From NCBI RefSeq assembly GCF_000686025.1, contig NZ_JMLQ01000002.1, positions 584,739-648,738 on the forward strand: a DNA stretch of 64,000 bases. Reading direction: 5' to 3'. This DNA is from Rhodococcus sp. UNC23MFCrub1.1. GTDB taxonomy: Bacteria; Actinomycetota; Actinomycetes; Mycobacteriales; Mycobacteriaceae. The notes beneath the pieces were generated by a model. The model saw nothing but the letters and a program-made list of their open reading frames with translations. It made no database searches and had not been told where the DNA came from. Below are positions 51,272-59,792 of this stretch, one piece after another (within the stretch, counting starts at the first letter, position 1; each line of letters starts with the position of its first letter). The position numbers and the translations under genes were made by a program.

Positions 51272-51290
51272 CAAGGTCAGGCTGACCTAG
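51272..51290. promoter_or_regulatory. IdeR/DtxR-type iron box
   Basis: CAAGGTCAGGCTGACCTAG contains the perfect palindrome AGGTCAG-G-CTGACCT (51274-51288). Against the consensus TTAGGTTAGGCTAACCTAA it matches 14 of 19 positions, keeping AGGT, AGGCT and ACCT. It overlaps the -35 of the DUF1540 promoter and lies in the shared space with the divergent lipoprotein gene (start 51402). Confidence 0.6.
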
Positions 51291-51401
51291 ATATGGTCAC
51301 CCTTTCTACAACAATGATGTTTCCTATTCTTTCGGGTAACGGATCGATGACGAATTCGTCGACGACGTAACGATCGGTCTGTTCGCTCGGATGGACAGAT
51401 C

Positions 51402-52376
51402 ATGAGACGAACACTTCTCGCGACCCTGGCTGCCACCGTGCTGTTCGCGAGCGGGTGCTCCGACTCCGACCAGGGCTCCGCGGCGCCACCTCCTCCGACC
51501 ACCACCACGACCTCGACAGCGGTGGGTCCGGCACCGGGTACGGAACCCGCGTCGTCGGCCGCGCCGGAACCGTCGACCGCGTGTGTGGAGGACTCCGTCG
51601 TGGCGGCGGGCATCGAATCGCTGCCCCAGTTCTTCGGTAGCGGGTGGCGGCTCGTCCGCCAGGGCGATCCCTGCGCGACGCTCTCCTGGGCGCTCGCGGC
51701 GCTCGACGGGGGCACGGGGTCGAGTCCGTGGACCGTGCTGTTCTTCCACGACGACACCTACCTCGGCACCGCCACCGCGTTGCCGTACTCGTTCACCGAC
51801 GTCGCCTCGCAGACCGACGACACGGTCACGGTGTCGTACGGGTGGCTCCGGGAGGGTGAGTCCACCTCGCAGCAGTCCGGCGGACCCGGGTTCGTCCGCT
51901 ACACCTGGAACGGATCGTCCGTGGTGATGCTGGACGACCTGCCACAGGAGGTGGTGGACGGCAACAGGCAGACTCCTGCCGATCCGTGCCTGGACGACGA
52001 CGTGATCGACGCGGCGATCGCCTCGCTGCCGACGTTCTCCGGCAGCGGGTGGACGCTCGCCGGCCAGGGCGATGCCTGTAGCACGCTGGCATGGGCGCTG
52101 GCCGTGCCCGACGGTGCCACCGGTTCGAGCCCCACGACGGTGCTGTTCTTCCACGACGGCGCGTATCTCGGAACGGCGACCGCCCGTCCGTACGCGTTCA
52201 CCGACATCGATCCGTATGCGCAGCTGGACGACACGGTGACGGTGTCGTACCGATGGCTCAGGGACGGAGAAGCGACCGCGGAGGTCTCCGGCGGACCGGC
52301 GCTGGTCCGTTATCGCTGGAACGGCTCGTCGGTGGACATGCTCGATCCGCTGCCTCCCGAAGTGGCGAACGGCTGA
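51402..52376 (+). CDS. lipoprotein with two tandem LppP/LprE domains
   Basis: 324 residues. The lipobox FASGC gives lipidated C19, followed by a Pro/Thr-rich linker to residue ~58. Two copies of the mycobacterial LppP/LprE-type domain follow (~61-185 and ~196-322). Both carry GSGW...GDxC-x-TLxWAL, GSSPxTVLFFHD, YLGTATAxPYxFTD, DDTVTVSYxWLRxGE and RYxWNGSSV. The copies are clearly homologous, so the gene arose by internal duplication; most homologues that I know have one domain. It is anchored outside the membrane. The domain's function is unknown. It is divergent from the DUF1540 gene across an iron box. Confidence 0.82.
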   Translation: MRRTLLATLAATVLFASGCSDSDQGSAAPPPPTTTTTSTAVGPAPGTEPASSAAPEPSTACVEDSVVAAGIESLPQFFGSGWRLVRQGDPCATLSWALAALDGGTGSSPWTVLFFHDDTYLGTATALPYSFTDVASQTDDTVTVSYGWLREGESTSQQSGGPGFVRYTWNGSSVVMLDDLPQEVVDGNRQTPADPCLDDDVIDAAIASLPTFSGSGWTLAGQGDACSTLAWALAVPDGATGSSPTTVLFFHDGAYLGTATARPYAFTDIDPYAQLDDTVTVSYRWLRDGEATAEVSGGPALVRYRWNGSSVDMLDPLPPEVANG

Positions 52377-52449
52377 TTTCCACCGGTGGACGACCCGGCC
52401 GATCGGGTGCAGGATCACCGGTACGGGGCCGACGCGGAGGTGTCATGTC

Positions 52450-53286
52450 ATGACTGTCGTTCGAGCAGCACTGGTTCAGACCACCTGGACCGGCGACAAG
52501 GAATCGATGATCCAGGCCCACGAGGAGTACGCCCGCCAGGCAGCCGAGCAGGGCGCGCAGGTGATCTGTTTTCAGGAACTGTTCTACGGCCCCTATTTCT
52601 GCCAGGTGCAGGACGCGTCCTTCTACGACTACGCCGAATCGGTTCCCGGACCCACCGTCGAGCGTTTCCAGTCTCTCGCGAAGGAACTCGGCATGGTGAT
52701 GGTGCTGCCGGTCTACGAGAAGGAACAGCCAGGCATTCTGTACAACTCCGCTGCCGTGGTGGACGCGGACGGCACGTACCTGGGCAAGTACCGCAAGCAC
52801 CACATTCCGCACCTGAACGGCTTCTGGGAGAAGTTCTACTTCCGCCCCGGCAACCTGGGCTGGCCCGTGTTCGACACCGCCGTCGGCAAGGTGGGGGTCT
52901 ACATCTGTTACGACCGCCATTTCCCGGAGGGCTGGCGCGCACTCGGACTGGCCGGTGCGGAGATCGTGTTCAATCCGTCCGCCACCTCGCGAGGCCTGTC
53001 GAACTACCTGTGGAAGCTCGAGCAACCGGCGTCGGCCGTGGCCAACGAGTACTACATCGGCGCGATCAACCGAGTGGGAGTCGAGGAGTTGGGCGACAAC
53101 GACTTCTACGGTACGAGCTACTTCGTCGATCCCGAGGGGAAGTTCGTCGGCGACGTCGCCTCGGACAGCGCGGCCGAAGTGATCGTCCGTGATCTGGACC
53201 TGTCGCTCATCGCGACCGTCCGCGATCGGTGGGCTTTCTACCGCGATCGCAGACCCGACGCCTACGGTCCCCTGGTGACACCGTGA
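52450..53286 (+). CDS. N-carbamoyl amidase (beta-ureidopropionase-like, nitrilase superfamily)
   Basis: 278 residues. The catalytic triad is clear: E43 in CFQELFYGPYF, K116 in GKYRKHHIPH and C153 in YICYDRHFPE. The PYFC and HHIPH...GFWEKFYFRPG segments place it in the N-carbamoylputrescine/beta-ureidopropionase/D-carbamoylase group. It should hydrolyse N-carbamoyl-beta-alanine or a related carbamoyl acid to the amine, CO2 and ammonia. It overlaps the dihydropyrimidinase gene by GTGA (53283-53286), so they share a pathway. The first gene of the operon; no strong ribosome site. Confidence 0.88.
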   Translation: MTVVRAALVQTTWTGDKESMIQAHEEYARQAAEQGAQVICFQELFYGPYFCQVQDASFYDYAESVPGPTVERFQSLAKELGMVMVLPVYEKEQPGILYNSAAVVDADGTYLGKYRKHHIPHLNGFWEKFYFRPGNLGWPVFDTAVGKVGVYICYDRHFPEGWRALGLAGAEIVFNPSATSRGLSNYLWKLEQPASAVANEYYIGAINRVGVEELGDNDFYGTSYFVDPEGKFVGDVASDSAAEVIVRDLDLSLIATVRDRWAFYRDRRPDAYGPLVTP

Positions 53287-54701
53287 CGACCACGTTCGTC
53301 CACGGGGGCATCGTCGTCTCGCCGACGGGGTCGCAGCCCCTGGACGTCCTGATCGACGGTGAGACGATCGTCGCAGTGCTGCAACCGGGTTCGACGCTGC
53401 TGGGCGCCGACCTCGCGTCGTCGAGCGACGTCGTGGTCGACGCGACCGGGAAGTACGTGATCCCCGGAGGGGTCGACGGCCACACCCACATGGAGATGCC
53501 GTTCGGCGGCACCTTCGCCTCCGACTCGTTCGAGACGGGGACGCGCGCTGCCGCGTGGGGCGGAACCACCACCATCGTCGACTTCGCCATCCAGAACCCC
53601 GGGATGCGTGTGCAGGACACCCTCGCCACGTGGCACGACAAGGCCGCCGGTTCGTGCGCCGTCGACTACGGCTTCCATCAGATCATCGGAGACGTCGACA
53701 GCGACTCGTTGAAGGCCATGAGCGAGTTGGTCTCCGAAGGTGTCACCAGCTTCAAGTTGTTCATGGCCTATCCCGGCGTCTTCTACTCGGACGACGGGAA
53801 GATCCTGCGGGCGATGCAGACTGCCGCCGAGACCGGCGCGCTGCTGATGATGCACGCGGAGAACGGCATCGCCATCGACGTCCTGGTCGAGCAGTCGATC
53901 GCACGCGGTGACACGGCGCCGTACTTCCACGGCACGTCCCGGCCGTGGCAGCTCGAGGAAGAAGCAACGCATCGCGCGATCATGCTGGCCGACGTGACGG
54001 GAGCGCCGCTGTACGTGGTCCACGTGTCGGCGAAACAGGCGCTCGAGCAGATCGCGACGGCACGAGGCAAGGGGCAGAACGTCTTCGCAGAGACGTGTCC
54101 GCAGTATCTGTACCTCTCGCTCGAGGAGCAACTCGGTGCGCCGGGCTTCGAGGGTGCGAAGTGGGTGTGCTCGACCCCGCTCCGGTCCCGTGCAGAGGGG
54201 CACCAGGACGAGCTGTGGCGGTACCTCCGCACGGGTGACGTCTCGACGGTCGGCACGGATCACTGTCCCTTCTGCATGAAGGACCAGAAGGAGATGGGTA
54301 TCGGCGACTTCTCCAAGATCCCCAACGGAATCGGGTCGGTCGAACATCGGATGGACCTGATGTATCAGGGTGTGGTGTCGGGGAAGATCACGCTCGAGAA
54401 GTGGGTCGAGGTGTGCTGCACGACGCCGGCACGCATGTTCGGGATGTACCCGCGCAAGGGCATCGTGTCGCCCGGTGCCGACGCGGATCTGGTGGTCTAC
54501 GACCCGAACGGCCGCACCACCATCGGAGTCGAGACACACCACATGAGAATGGACTACTCGGCCTACGAGGGCATGACCGTGGACGGCCACGTCGACACGG
54601 TGATCTCCCGCGGAACCGTCGTCGTCGACCGCGGCGAGTACCTGGGCCGCGCCGGGCACGGCCGTTTCGTGCGCCGCGACCTGTCCCAGAATCTGGTGTG
54701 A
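53283..54701 (+). CDS. dihydropyrimidinase / D-hydantoinase
   Basis: 472 residues, cyclic amidohydrolase with a two-metal site. Ligands are in place: H67 and H69 (DGHTHME), K158 for carbamylation (SFKLFMAYPG), H191 (MMHAENG), H247 (VVHVSAKQA) and D326 (GTDHCPF). It opens dihydrouracil, dihydrothymine or 5-substituted hydantoins to N-carbamoyl acids, which the preceding amidase then cleaves. GTG 53283 overlaps the amidase stop. Allantoinase is less likely because of the length and the MHAENG and SFKLFMAY segments. Confidence 0.92.
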   Translation: MTTTFVHGGIVVSPTGSQPLDVLIDGETIVAVLQPGSTLLGADLASSSDVVVDATGKYVIPGGVDGHTHMEMPFGGTFASDSFETGTRAAAWGGTTTIVDFAIQNPGMRVQDTLATWHDKAAGSCAVDYGFHQIIGDVDSDSLKAMSELVSEGVTSFKLFMAYPGVFYSDDGKILRAMQTAAETGALLMMHAENGIAIDVLVEQSIARGDTAPYFHGTSRPWQLEEEATHRAIMLADVTGAPLYVVHVSAKQALEQIATARGKGQNVFAETCPQYLYLSLEEQLGAPGFEGAKWVCSTPLRSRAEGHQDELWRYLRTGDVSTVGTDHCPFCMKDQKEMGIGDFSKIPNGIGSVEHRMDLMYQGVVSGKITLEKWVEVCCTTPARMFGMYPRKGIVSPGADADLVVYDPNGRTTIGVETHHMRMDYSAYEGMTVDGHVDTVISRGTVVVDRGEYLGRAGHGRFVRRDLSQNLV

Positions 54702-54704
54702 GGG

Positions 54705-55748
54705 ATGGACTTCGGAGTGGTGCTGCAGTGCACACCGCCCAGTTCGCGGGTGGTCGAACTCGCTCGCATCGCCGAGACGCACGGCTTCTCCCACGTGTGG
54801 ACCTTCGACTCACACCTGCTGTGGCAGGAGCCCTACGTCATCCACAGTCAGATCCTCGCGAGCACCCGCACGGTGGTCGTCGGACCGATGGTGACCAACC
54901 CGTCGACGCGGGACGTCACGGTGACGGCATCGACGTTCGCCACACTCAACGAGATGTACGGCAACCGCACCGTGTGCGGGATCGGTCGCGGCGACTCCGC
55001 GGTGCGCACTCTGGGTGGGAAGCCCACCACGATCGCGCGGCTCGCCGAGTCGGTGGAGATCATCCGCGAACTCGGCAACGGGCGGTCCGCCCGCATCGGC
55101 GAGACCACCGTGCGGCTGCCGTGGGCGTCGCGGTCCGAGCTCGAGGTGTGGATCGCCGGATACGGCCCGCGGGCACTGGAACTCACCGGGCAGGTCGCCG
55201 ACGGGTTCATCCTGCAACTCGCTGATCCCGACATCGTCGAGTGGACCGTGGCCACCGTCCGCGACGCCGCCGAGAAGGCGGGGCGCGACCCCGATGCCGT
55301 GACCATCTGCGTCGCCGCCCCCGCCTATGTCACCGACGGTTCCGCGGCCGCCGCCGCGCATGCCCGTGATCAGTGCCGGTGGTTCGGCGGCATGGTGGGA
55401 AACCACGTGGCGGACATCGTGTCCCGCTACGGAGCGACCTCCGGTGTCCCGGCCGCTCTCACGGACTACATCGCCGGCCGCCAGGGGTACGACTACAACC
55501 AACACGGCAGAGCCGGCAACACGCACGCCGACTTCGTGCCCGACGAGATCGTCGACCGGTTCTGCATCCTGGGCTCGCCCGAGCAGCACGTGGAGCGACT
55601 CCGGCAGCTCGAGTCGCTCGGTGTGGACCAGTTCGCGGTCTACCTCCAACACGATGCGAAGACCGCGACGCTGGATGCCTACGGCGAGTCGGTTCTTCCT
55701 GCCATGATGACGTCAGAGGTGGCGACGGAATCCGGAATCGCCCGATAA
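54705..55748 (+). CDS. luciferase-like (LLM) F420/FMN oxidoreductase of the pyrimidine operon
   Basis: 347 residues, TIM-barrel LLM family. The N-terminus DFGVVLQCTPPSSRVVELAR, TNPSTRDVTVTASTFATLNE and GIGRGDSAVRTLGGKP match the F420-dependent oxidoreductase group usually found beside dihydropyrimidinases in actinobacteria. It could reduce or oxidise a pyrimidine-derived intermediate; the cofactor (F420H2 or FMNH2) cannot be settled from sequence alone. It is three bases after the hydantoinase stop and 12 bases before the aminotransferase, so one operon. Confidence 0.8.
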   Translation: MDFGVVLQCTPPSSRVVELARIAETHGFSHVWTFDSHLLWQEPYVIHSQILASTRTVVVGPMVTNPSTRDVTVTASTFATLNEMYGNRTVCGIGRGDSAVRTLGGKPTTIARLAESVEIIRELGNGRSARIGETTVRLPWASRSELEVWIAGYGPRALELTGQVADGFILQLADPDIVEWTVATVRDAAEKAGRDPDAVTICVAAPAYVTDGSAAAAAHARDQCRWFGGMVGNHVADIVSRYGATSGVPAALTDYIAGRQGYDYNQHGRAGNTHADFVPDEIVDRFCILGSPEQHVERLRQLESLGVDQFAVYLQHDAKTATLDAYGESVLPAMMTSEVATESGIAR

Positions 55749-55760
55749 CGGAGGTGGTAC

Positions 55761-57071
55761 ATGACCGACCATGTCTTCTATTCCTGGTCCGCCCAGGCGG
55801 AGCTGAACCCGGTCACCATCACCGGGGCGTCCGGGTCCTACTTCTGGGACGACCAGGGCAGGAAGTACCTCGACTTCTCCTCGCAACTGGTCAACGTCAA
55901 CATCGGGCACCAGCACCCCGACATCGTGGCGGCGATCGTCGAGCAGGCCGGTGTGCTCACCACCATCTCCCCGACCGTCGCGAACGACAAGCGCAGCGAA
56001 CTCGCTCGACTGATCGCCGAGCGCGCTCCCGGTGACCTGAACCGGGTCTTCTTCACCACGGGCGGGGCCGAGGCCGTCGAGCACGCCGTGCGGTTCGCTC
56101 GCCAGCACACCGGGCGGACCAAGATGCTGGCCGCGTACCGGTCGTACCACGGCGGCACCGGTGTGGCCATCGGTCTGACGGGAGAGCCGCGCCGGTGGGG
56201 AACCGAGCCGACCAACGTCGACGTCGTCCGGTTCTTCGGGCCGTATCCCTATCGGTCACCCTGGAATTCGACCGCCCCCGAGGAGGAGACGGCCGCGGCG
56301 CTGGCCCACCTCGAGATGGTCATCACGCTGGAGGGACCGCAGAACATCGCGGGGCTCATTCTCGAGTCGGTGGTCGGCACCAACGGCGTACTGGTCCCGC
56401 CGCCGGGATATCTGGCCGGTGTCCGCGAACTCTGCACTCGCTACGGCATCGTGTACATCGCCGACGAGGTGATGGTGGGCTTCGGCCGGACCGGGCACTG
56501 GTTCGCGTGCCAGGCGTGGGGCGTCGAGCCCGATCTGATCACGTTCGCGAAGGGTGTGAACTCCGGCTACGTCCCGCTCGGCGGAGTGGTGATCTCCGAG
56601 GAGATCGCGCAGCGGTACGACCACACGCCGTATCCGGGAGGTCTGACCTACTCGGGCCACGTGCTCGGCTGCGCCGCCGGTATCGCGTCGATCCGGGTGT
56701 TCGAGCGCGACGACATCCTGGGCCACGTCCGCGCCGTGGGGGAGGACGTCCTCGGGCCGGGGCTCACCAAGCTGGGTGAGGCGCATCCGAGCGTGGGTGA
56801 CGTGCGGGGCATGGGGTTCTTCTGGGCCGTCGAACTGGTGACGGACAAGGGCACCCGCGAGCCGCTGACACCGTTCAACGCCACCGGCGCCGCCGCAGCT
56901 CCCATGGCGGCCGTCACGAAGGCGGCCAAGGAGCGCGGGCTGTGGCCGTTCGTGGCGGGCAATCGGCTGCAGATCGCGCCGCCGCTCGTCACGACGGAGG
57001 AGGACATCCGTCGGGGACTCGAGATCCTCGACGAGGTGCTCGAGGTCGCCGACGGGTACACCCGGAACTAG
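55761..57071 (+). CDS. class III (omega) aminotransferase, probably beta-alanine
   Basis: 436 residues, PLP-dependent. The PLP Lys is K264 in ITFAKGVNSGYVPLGG, and the cofactor Asp is in IVYIADEVMVGFGRTG. Early motifs are FSSQLVNVNIGHQHPDIV and FFTTGGAEAVEHAVRFAR. In this operon it should convert beta-alanine, the product of the amidase, to malonate semialdehyde, with pyruvate or 2-oxoglutarate as acceptor. A GGAGG site precedes ATG 55761. Its TAG stop shares CTAG with the convergent oxidase gene. Confidence 0.88.
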   Translation: MTDHVFYSWSAQAELNPVTITGASGSYFWDDQGRKYLDFSSQLVNVNIGHQHPDIVAAIVEQAGVLTTISPTVANDKRSELARLIAERAPGDLNRVFFTTGGAEAVEHAVRFARQHTGRTKMLAAYRSYHGGTGVAIGLTGEPRRWGTEPTNVDVVRFFGPYPYRSPWNSTAPEEETAAALAHLEMVITLEGPQNIAGLILESVVGTNGVLVPPPGYLAGVRELCTRYGIVYIADEVMVGFGRTGHWFACQAWGVEPDLITFAKGVNSGYVPLGGVVISEEIAQRYDHTPYPGGLTYSGHVLGCAAGIASIRVFERDDILGHVRAVGEDVLGPGLTKLGEAHPSVGDVRGMGFFWAVELVTDKGTREPLTPFNATGAAAAPMAAVTKAAKERGLWPFVAGNRLQIAPPLVTTEEDIRRGLEILDEVLEVADGYTRN

Positions 57072-58441
57072 AGCACGGCACCGGGATTCAGGATGCCCGC
57101 GGGATCGAGGGCGTGCTTGATGCGCCGGGTCAGCTCCATGACGTCCTCGCCCACCTGATCCGGCAACCACGCCTTCTTGAGCCGGCCGACACCGTGTTCC
57201 CCGGTGATGGTGCCGCCCAACGAGATCGCGAGCGTCATGATCTCGCCGAATGCCTGGTGCGCACGCTCCTCCATGTCCGCGTCCTCGGGGTCGAACACGA
57301 TCAGCGGGTGCGTGTTCCCGTCGCCCGCATGGGCGATGACGGCGACGACGACGCCGCGGGCATCGGCGATCTTCGCGATTCCCTGCACCAGGTCCGCGAG
57401 TGCGGGCAGCGGAACTCCGACGTCCTCGAGCAGGAGGGATCCGGTGCGTTCGACGGCGGGGATGGCGAAGCGCCGGGCTGCGGCGAACGCTTCGCCCTCG
57501 TCGGGATCGTCGGTCACGAACACCTCGTCGGCGCCGGCGGCCGTGCACGCCGCGGCCATGGTCTCGGTCTCCTCGGTGCGGTGCGCGCCGGGTGAGTCGG
57601 AGCGGGCGATGAGCATCGCTGCCGCGGTGCGGTCGAGGCCCATCTTCATGGCGTCCTCCACGGCGTTGATCGACGTGGAGTCCATGAACTCGAGCATGGC
57701 GGGCCGCAGCGAGCGGGTGATCGCCAGAATGGCGTCGGTCGCGTCGGACAGGCGGGTGAAGGTGGCCACGACCGTGCTCGCGGGTGGTTGAGCCGGGATC
57801 AGTCGCAGCGTCACTTCGGTGATGATGCCGAGGACGCCCTCGCTGCCGACGAAGAGTTTGGTCAGCGACAGGCCGGCCGAGTCCTTCAGACGCGGGCCGC
57901 CCAGGTTCACGACGGTGCCGTCGGCGAGGACCACCTCGAGACCGAGGATGTAGTCCGTGGTCACCCCGTACTTGACGCAGCACAGGCCGCCGGCGTTGGT
58001 GGCGGCGTTGCCGCCGATCGAACACATCTCGAACGACGACGGATCCGGTGGGTACCACAGGCCGTGTTCGGCCGCAGCGGCCTTGACCTCGACGTTGAGC
58101 AGACCGGGTTGGACCACGGCCGTCCGCGTCACCGGGTCGACGATGACGGCGCGCATCGCCTCGGTCGTCAGCACGATGCCGCCGTCGACGGCGGTCGCAC
58201 CACCGGACAGACCGGATCCCGCGCCGCGCGGCACCACCGGGACGGAATGCTCGGTGGCCCACAGCATGACGGCGCGGACGTCGGCCGTGCTGGTGGCGCG
58301 CACGACGGCGAGGGGAGTGCCGGCGTTCGGATCACGGGCCCAGTCCTGGCGATAGCCGGCGGTGATGTCCGGATCGGTCACCACGATGGCGGCTCCGACC
58401 GCGTCTGTCAGGGACGTCACGAGATCGTCGATGATGCTCAC
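57068..58441 (-). CDS. FAD-linked oxidase (GlcD-like)
   Basis: 457 residues. The PCMH-type FAD domain carries VPVVPRGAGSGLSGGA near residue 65 and GLCCVKYGVTTDYILG, and the C-terminal FAD-oxidase domain carries AHAGDGNTHP and GGTITGEHGVGRLKK. It is closest in layout to glycolate oxidase subunit D and D-lactate/D-2-hydroxyacid dehydrogenases. No GlcE or GlcF partner is adjacent, so a stand-alone D-hydroxyacid dehydrogenase is likely. GTG 58441 has a GAGGAAG site 6-12 bases upstream. Confidence 0.88.
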   Translation of the reverse strand: MSIIDDLVTSLTDAVGAAIVVTDPDITAGYRQDWARDPNAGTPLAVVRATSTADVRAVMLWATEHSVPVVPRGAGSGLSGGATAVDGGIVLTTEAMRAVIVDPVTRTAVVQPGLLNVEVKAAAAEHGLWYPPDPSSFEMCSIGGNAATNAGGLCCVKYGVTTDYILGLEVVLADGTVVNLGGPRLKDSAGLSLTKLFVGSEGVLGIITEVTLRLIPAQPPASTVVATFTRLSDATDAILAITRSLRPAMLEFMDSTSINAVEDAMKMGLDRTAAAMLIARSDSPGAHRTEETETMAAACTAAGADEVFVTDDPDEGEAFAAARRFAIPAVERTGSLLLEDVGVPLPALADLVQGIAKIADARGVVVAVIAHAGDGNTHPLIVFDPEDADMEERAHQAFGEIMTLAISLGGTITGEHGVGRLKKAWLPDQVGEDVMELTRRIKHALDPAGILNPGAVL

Positions 58442-58712
58442 CTTCCTCGACCGGCGGGTCCTACGTCTCGACGCTACCCCCAGCCCCGCCCGTGACCTCG
58501 CCGGAATGACGAGACACGTTGCGGGACAGTGGGAGACCGCGTCGAACGGTGGCCGGGTCGACATCCGGCCTATGTTCACATCAGTCACACGAGCAACTCT
58601 GTTACCAGATCGTGCCCCGATGGGTGCCGACAAGAGCACGTCGGAGGATTAGCGTCCGGATGACGGAGATCGGCACGTGGGCCGAGACCGAGGGGGCGAG
58701 AAGGAGGCACTC

Positions 58713-59093
58713 ATGGCACCGTCACACGACATCACACGGTCGGCATCTGCACCATCGACGACAGCGTCGCGCAGACCGACGAAGAACACCCCGTTCGAGT
58801 GCGCGGCGGCGCTGTTCTCCTACGACTTCGTCTCCGGCGGCGTCGACTACGACACCCTCGAGTCGCTCCATCGTGGCGAGGTGACCGAGTGGACGTCGGC
58901 GCTACGACGCTCGGGACTGTTCACCGATGCCGAGATGGACGCCCTCGCCGCCCAGTGGTCCGAACGTCCGGGCCTGCTGCTCGATGCGTTGCTCCGTGAC
59001 GCCGACGAGATGACCGTGCGGCGTTGCCGGCTCGCGTGGTCGGCGATGGACCGGCTCGCGCCGTTCCAGATGCCCATCGCGCACAGCGGCTGA
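58713..59093 (+). CDS. small conserved hypothetical protein
   Basis: 126 residues from ATG 58713 with a strong AAGGAGG site at 58701-58707. A low-complexity Ser/Thr/Arg N-terminus (to ~35) is followed by a compact acidic helical domain (FECAAALFSYDFVSGGVDYD, LHRGEVTEWTSALRRSGLFT, ending MDRLAPFQMPIAHSG). No motif or family is recognised. It is convergent with peptidase E, 3 bases away. The upstream 271-base gap shows no other gene. Confidence 0.65.
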   Translation: MAPSHDITRSASAPSTTASRRPTKNTPFECAAALFSYDFVSGGVDYDTLESLHRGEVTEWTSALRRSGLFTDAEMDALAAQWSERPGLLLDALLRDADEMTVRRCRLAWSAMDRLAPFQMPIAHSG

Positions 59094-59096
59094 CAG

Positions 59097-59732
59097 TCAG
59101 ATCACCGCGGCATCGCCGCCGTCGACGACGTAGACCTGGTCGTCGGTGAGCGTGCGGTACGGCGTTCCCGCCGCGTCGCACGCCGCGGCCATCGCGGCCG
59201 ACGCTCCGTCGGGATCCAGAGTGTCCGACGCCCAGTGCGGCACGAGCACGTCGTCGATGATTCCCAGGCCGGTCCACAGCACGTCCTCGCCCGTGGTCGG
59301 CTCCACCTCGCCAGGCGGGTCGGCGTACTCCACGCCCCGCAGTGTCGGACCCAGGACGCAGGCTCCGGCGCTGTACCCGCCGTACACGACGGAATCCTCC
59401 GCGAGCAGTCGAGCGATCGCCTCGTCGGCACCGGACGAGGCCATCCTGCGCCGGAGCACGAAGGTGTTCCCACCGCGGACCCACACGGCGGGGAAGGCGG
59501 CCAGGACGTCGTGCGCCGTGCTCGGCATCAACTCGCGCAGGTCGACCTCGACAGGGAGGAAACCCGCCGAGCGCAGGAGGGTGAACTCACTGGTGACCGC
59601 GGACGCGCGCGCGGCGTCGGGCCAGGAGTCCGCCGCGTTGGCGATGACGGCGATGCGGCCGGGTGGTCCGGTCAGTTCGAGGAACCGGTCACGGGCGAGC
59701 CCGAATCGGTAGGACGCGAGGAACAGGCGCAT
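59097..59732 (-). CDS. peptidase E family serine peptidase (S51)
   Basis: 211 residues. The S51 nucleophile motif GGYSAGACVLG places S121, and VRGGNTFVLR and VLVPHWASD (H166) are the other family signatures. Peptidase E cleaves N-terminal aspartyl dipeptides in the cytosol; related S51 members include cyanophycinases. Length and motifs favour a peptidase E-like enzyme. It is leaderless, with TACGCT (59739-59744, minus strand) six bases before the ATG. It is divergent from DHA kinase with 60 bases between starts. Confidence 0.85.
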   Translation of the reverse strand: MRLFLASYRFGLARDRFLELTGPPGRIAVIANAADSWPDAARASAVTSEFTLLRSAGFLPVEVDLRELMPSTAHDVLAAFPAVWVRGGNTFVLRRRMASSGADEAIARLLAEDSVVYGGYSAGACVLGPTLRGVEYADPPGEVEPTTGEDVLWTGLGIIDDVLVPHWASDTLDPDGASAAMAAACDAAGTPYRTLTDDQVYVVDGGDAAVI

Positions 59733-59792
59733 GGCGGGAGCGTAGGTCAGTACGCACGCGTCGGGTGTGCAGACGTGGTTAGTGTCGGGTGC

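Noticed and set aside
56256..58262. 668-codon minus-strand frame across the aminotransferase and oxidase genes
   Set aside because: It runs antisense to the aminotransferase and out of frame within the oxidase; no conserved motif.
58571..58590. TGTTCACATCAGTCACA considered as a CRP/GlxR site
   Set aside because: The left half (TGTTC) does not match TGTGA and the spacing is one base too long.
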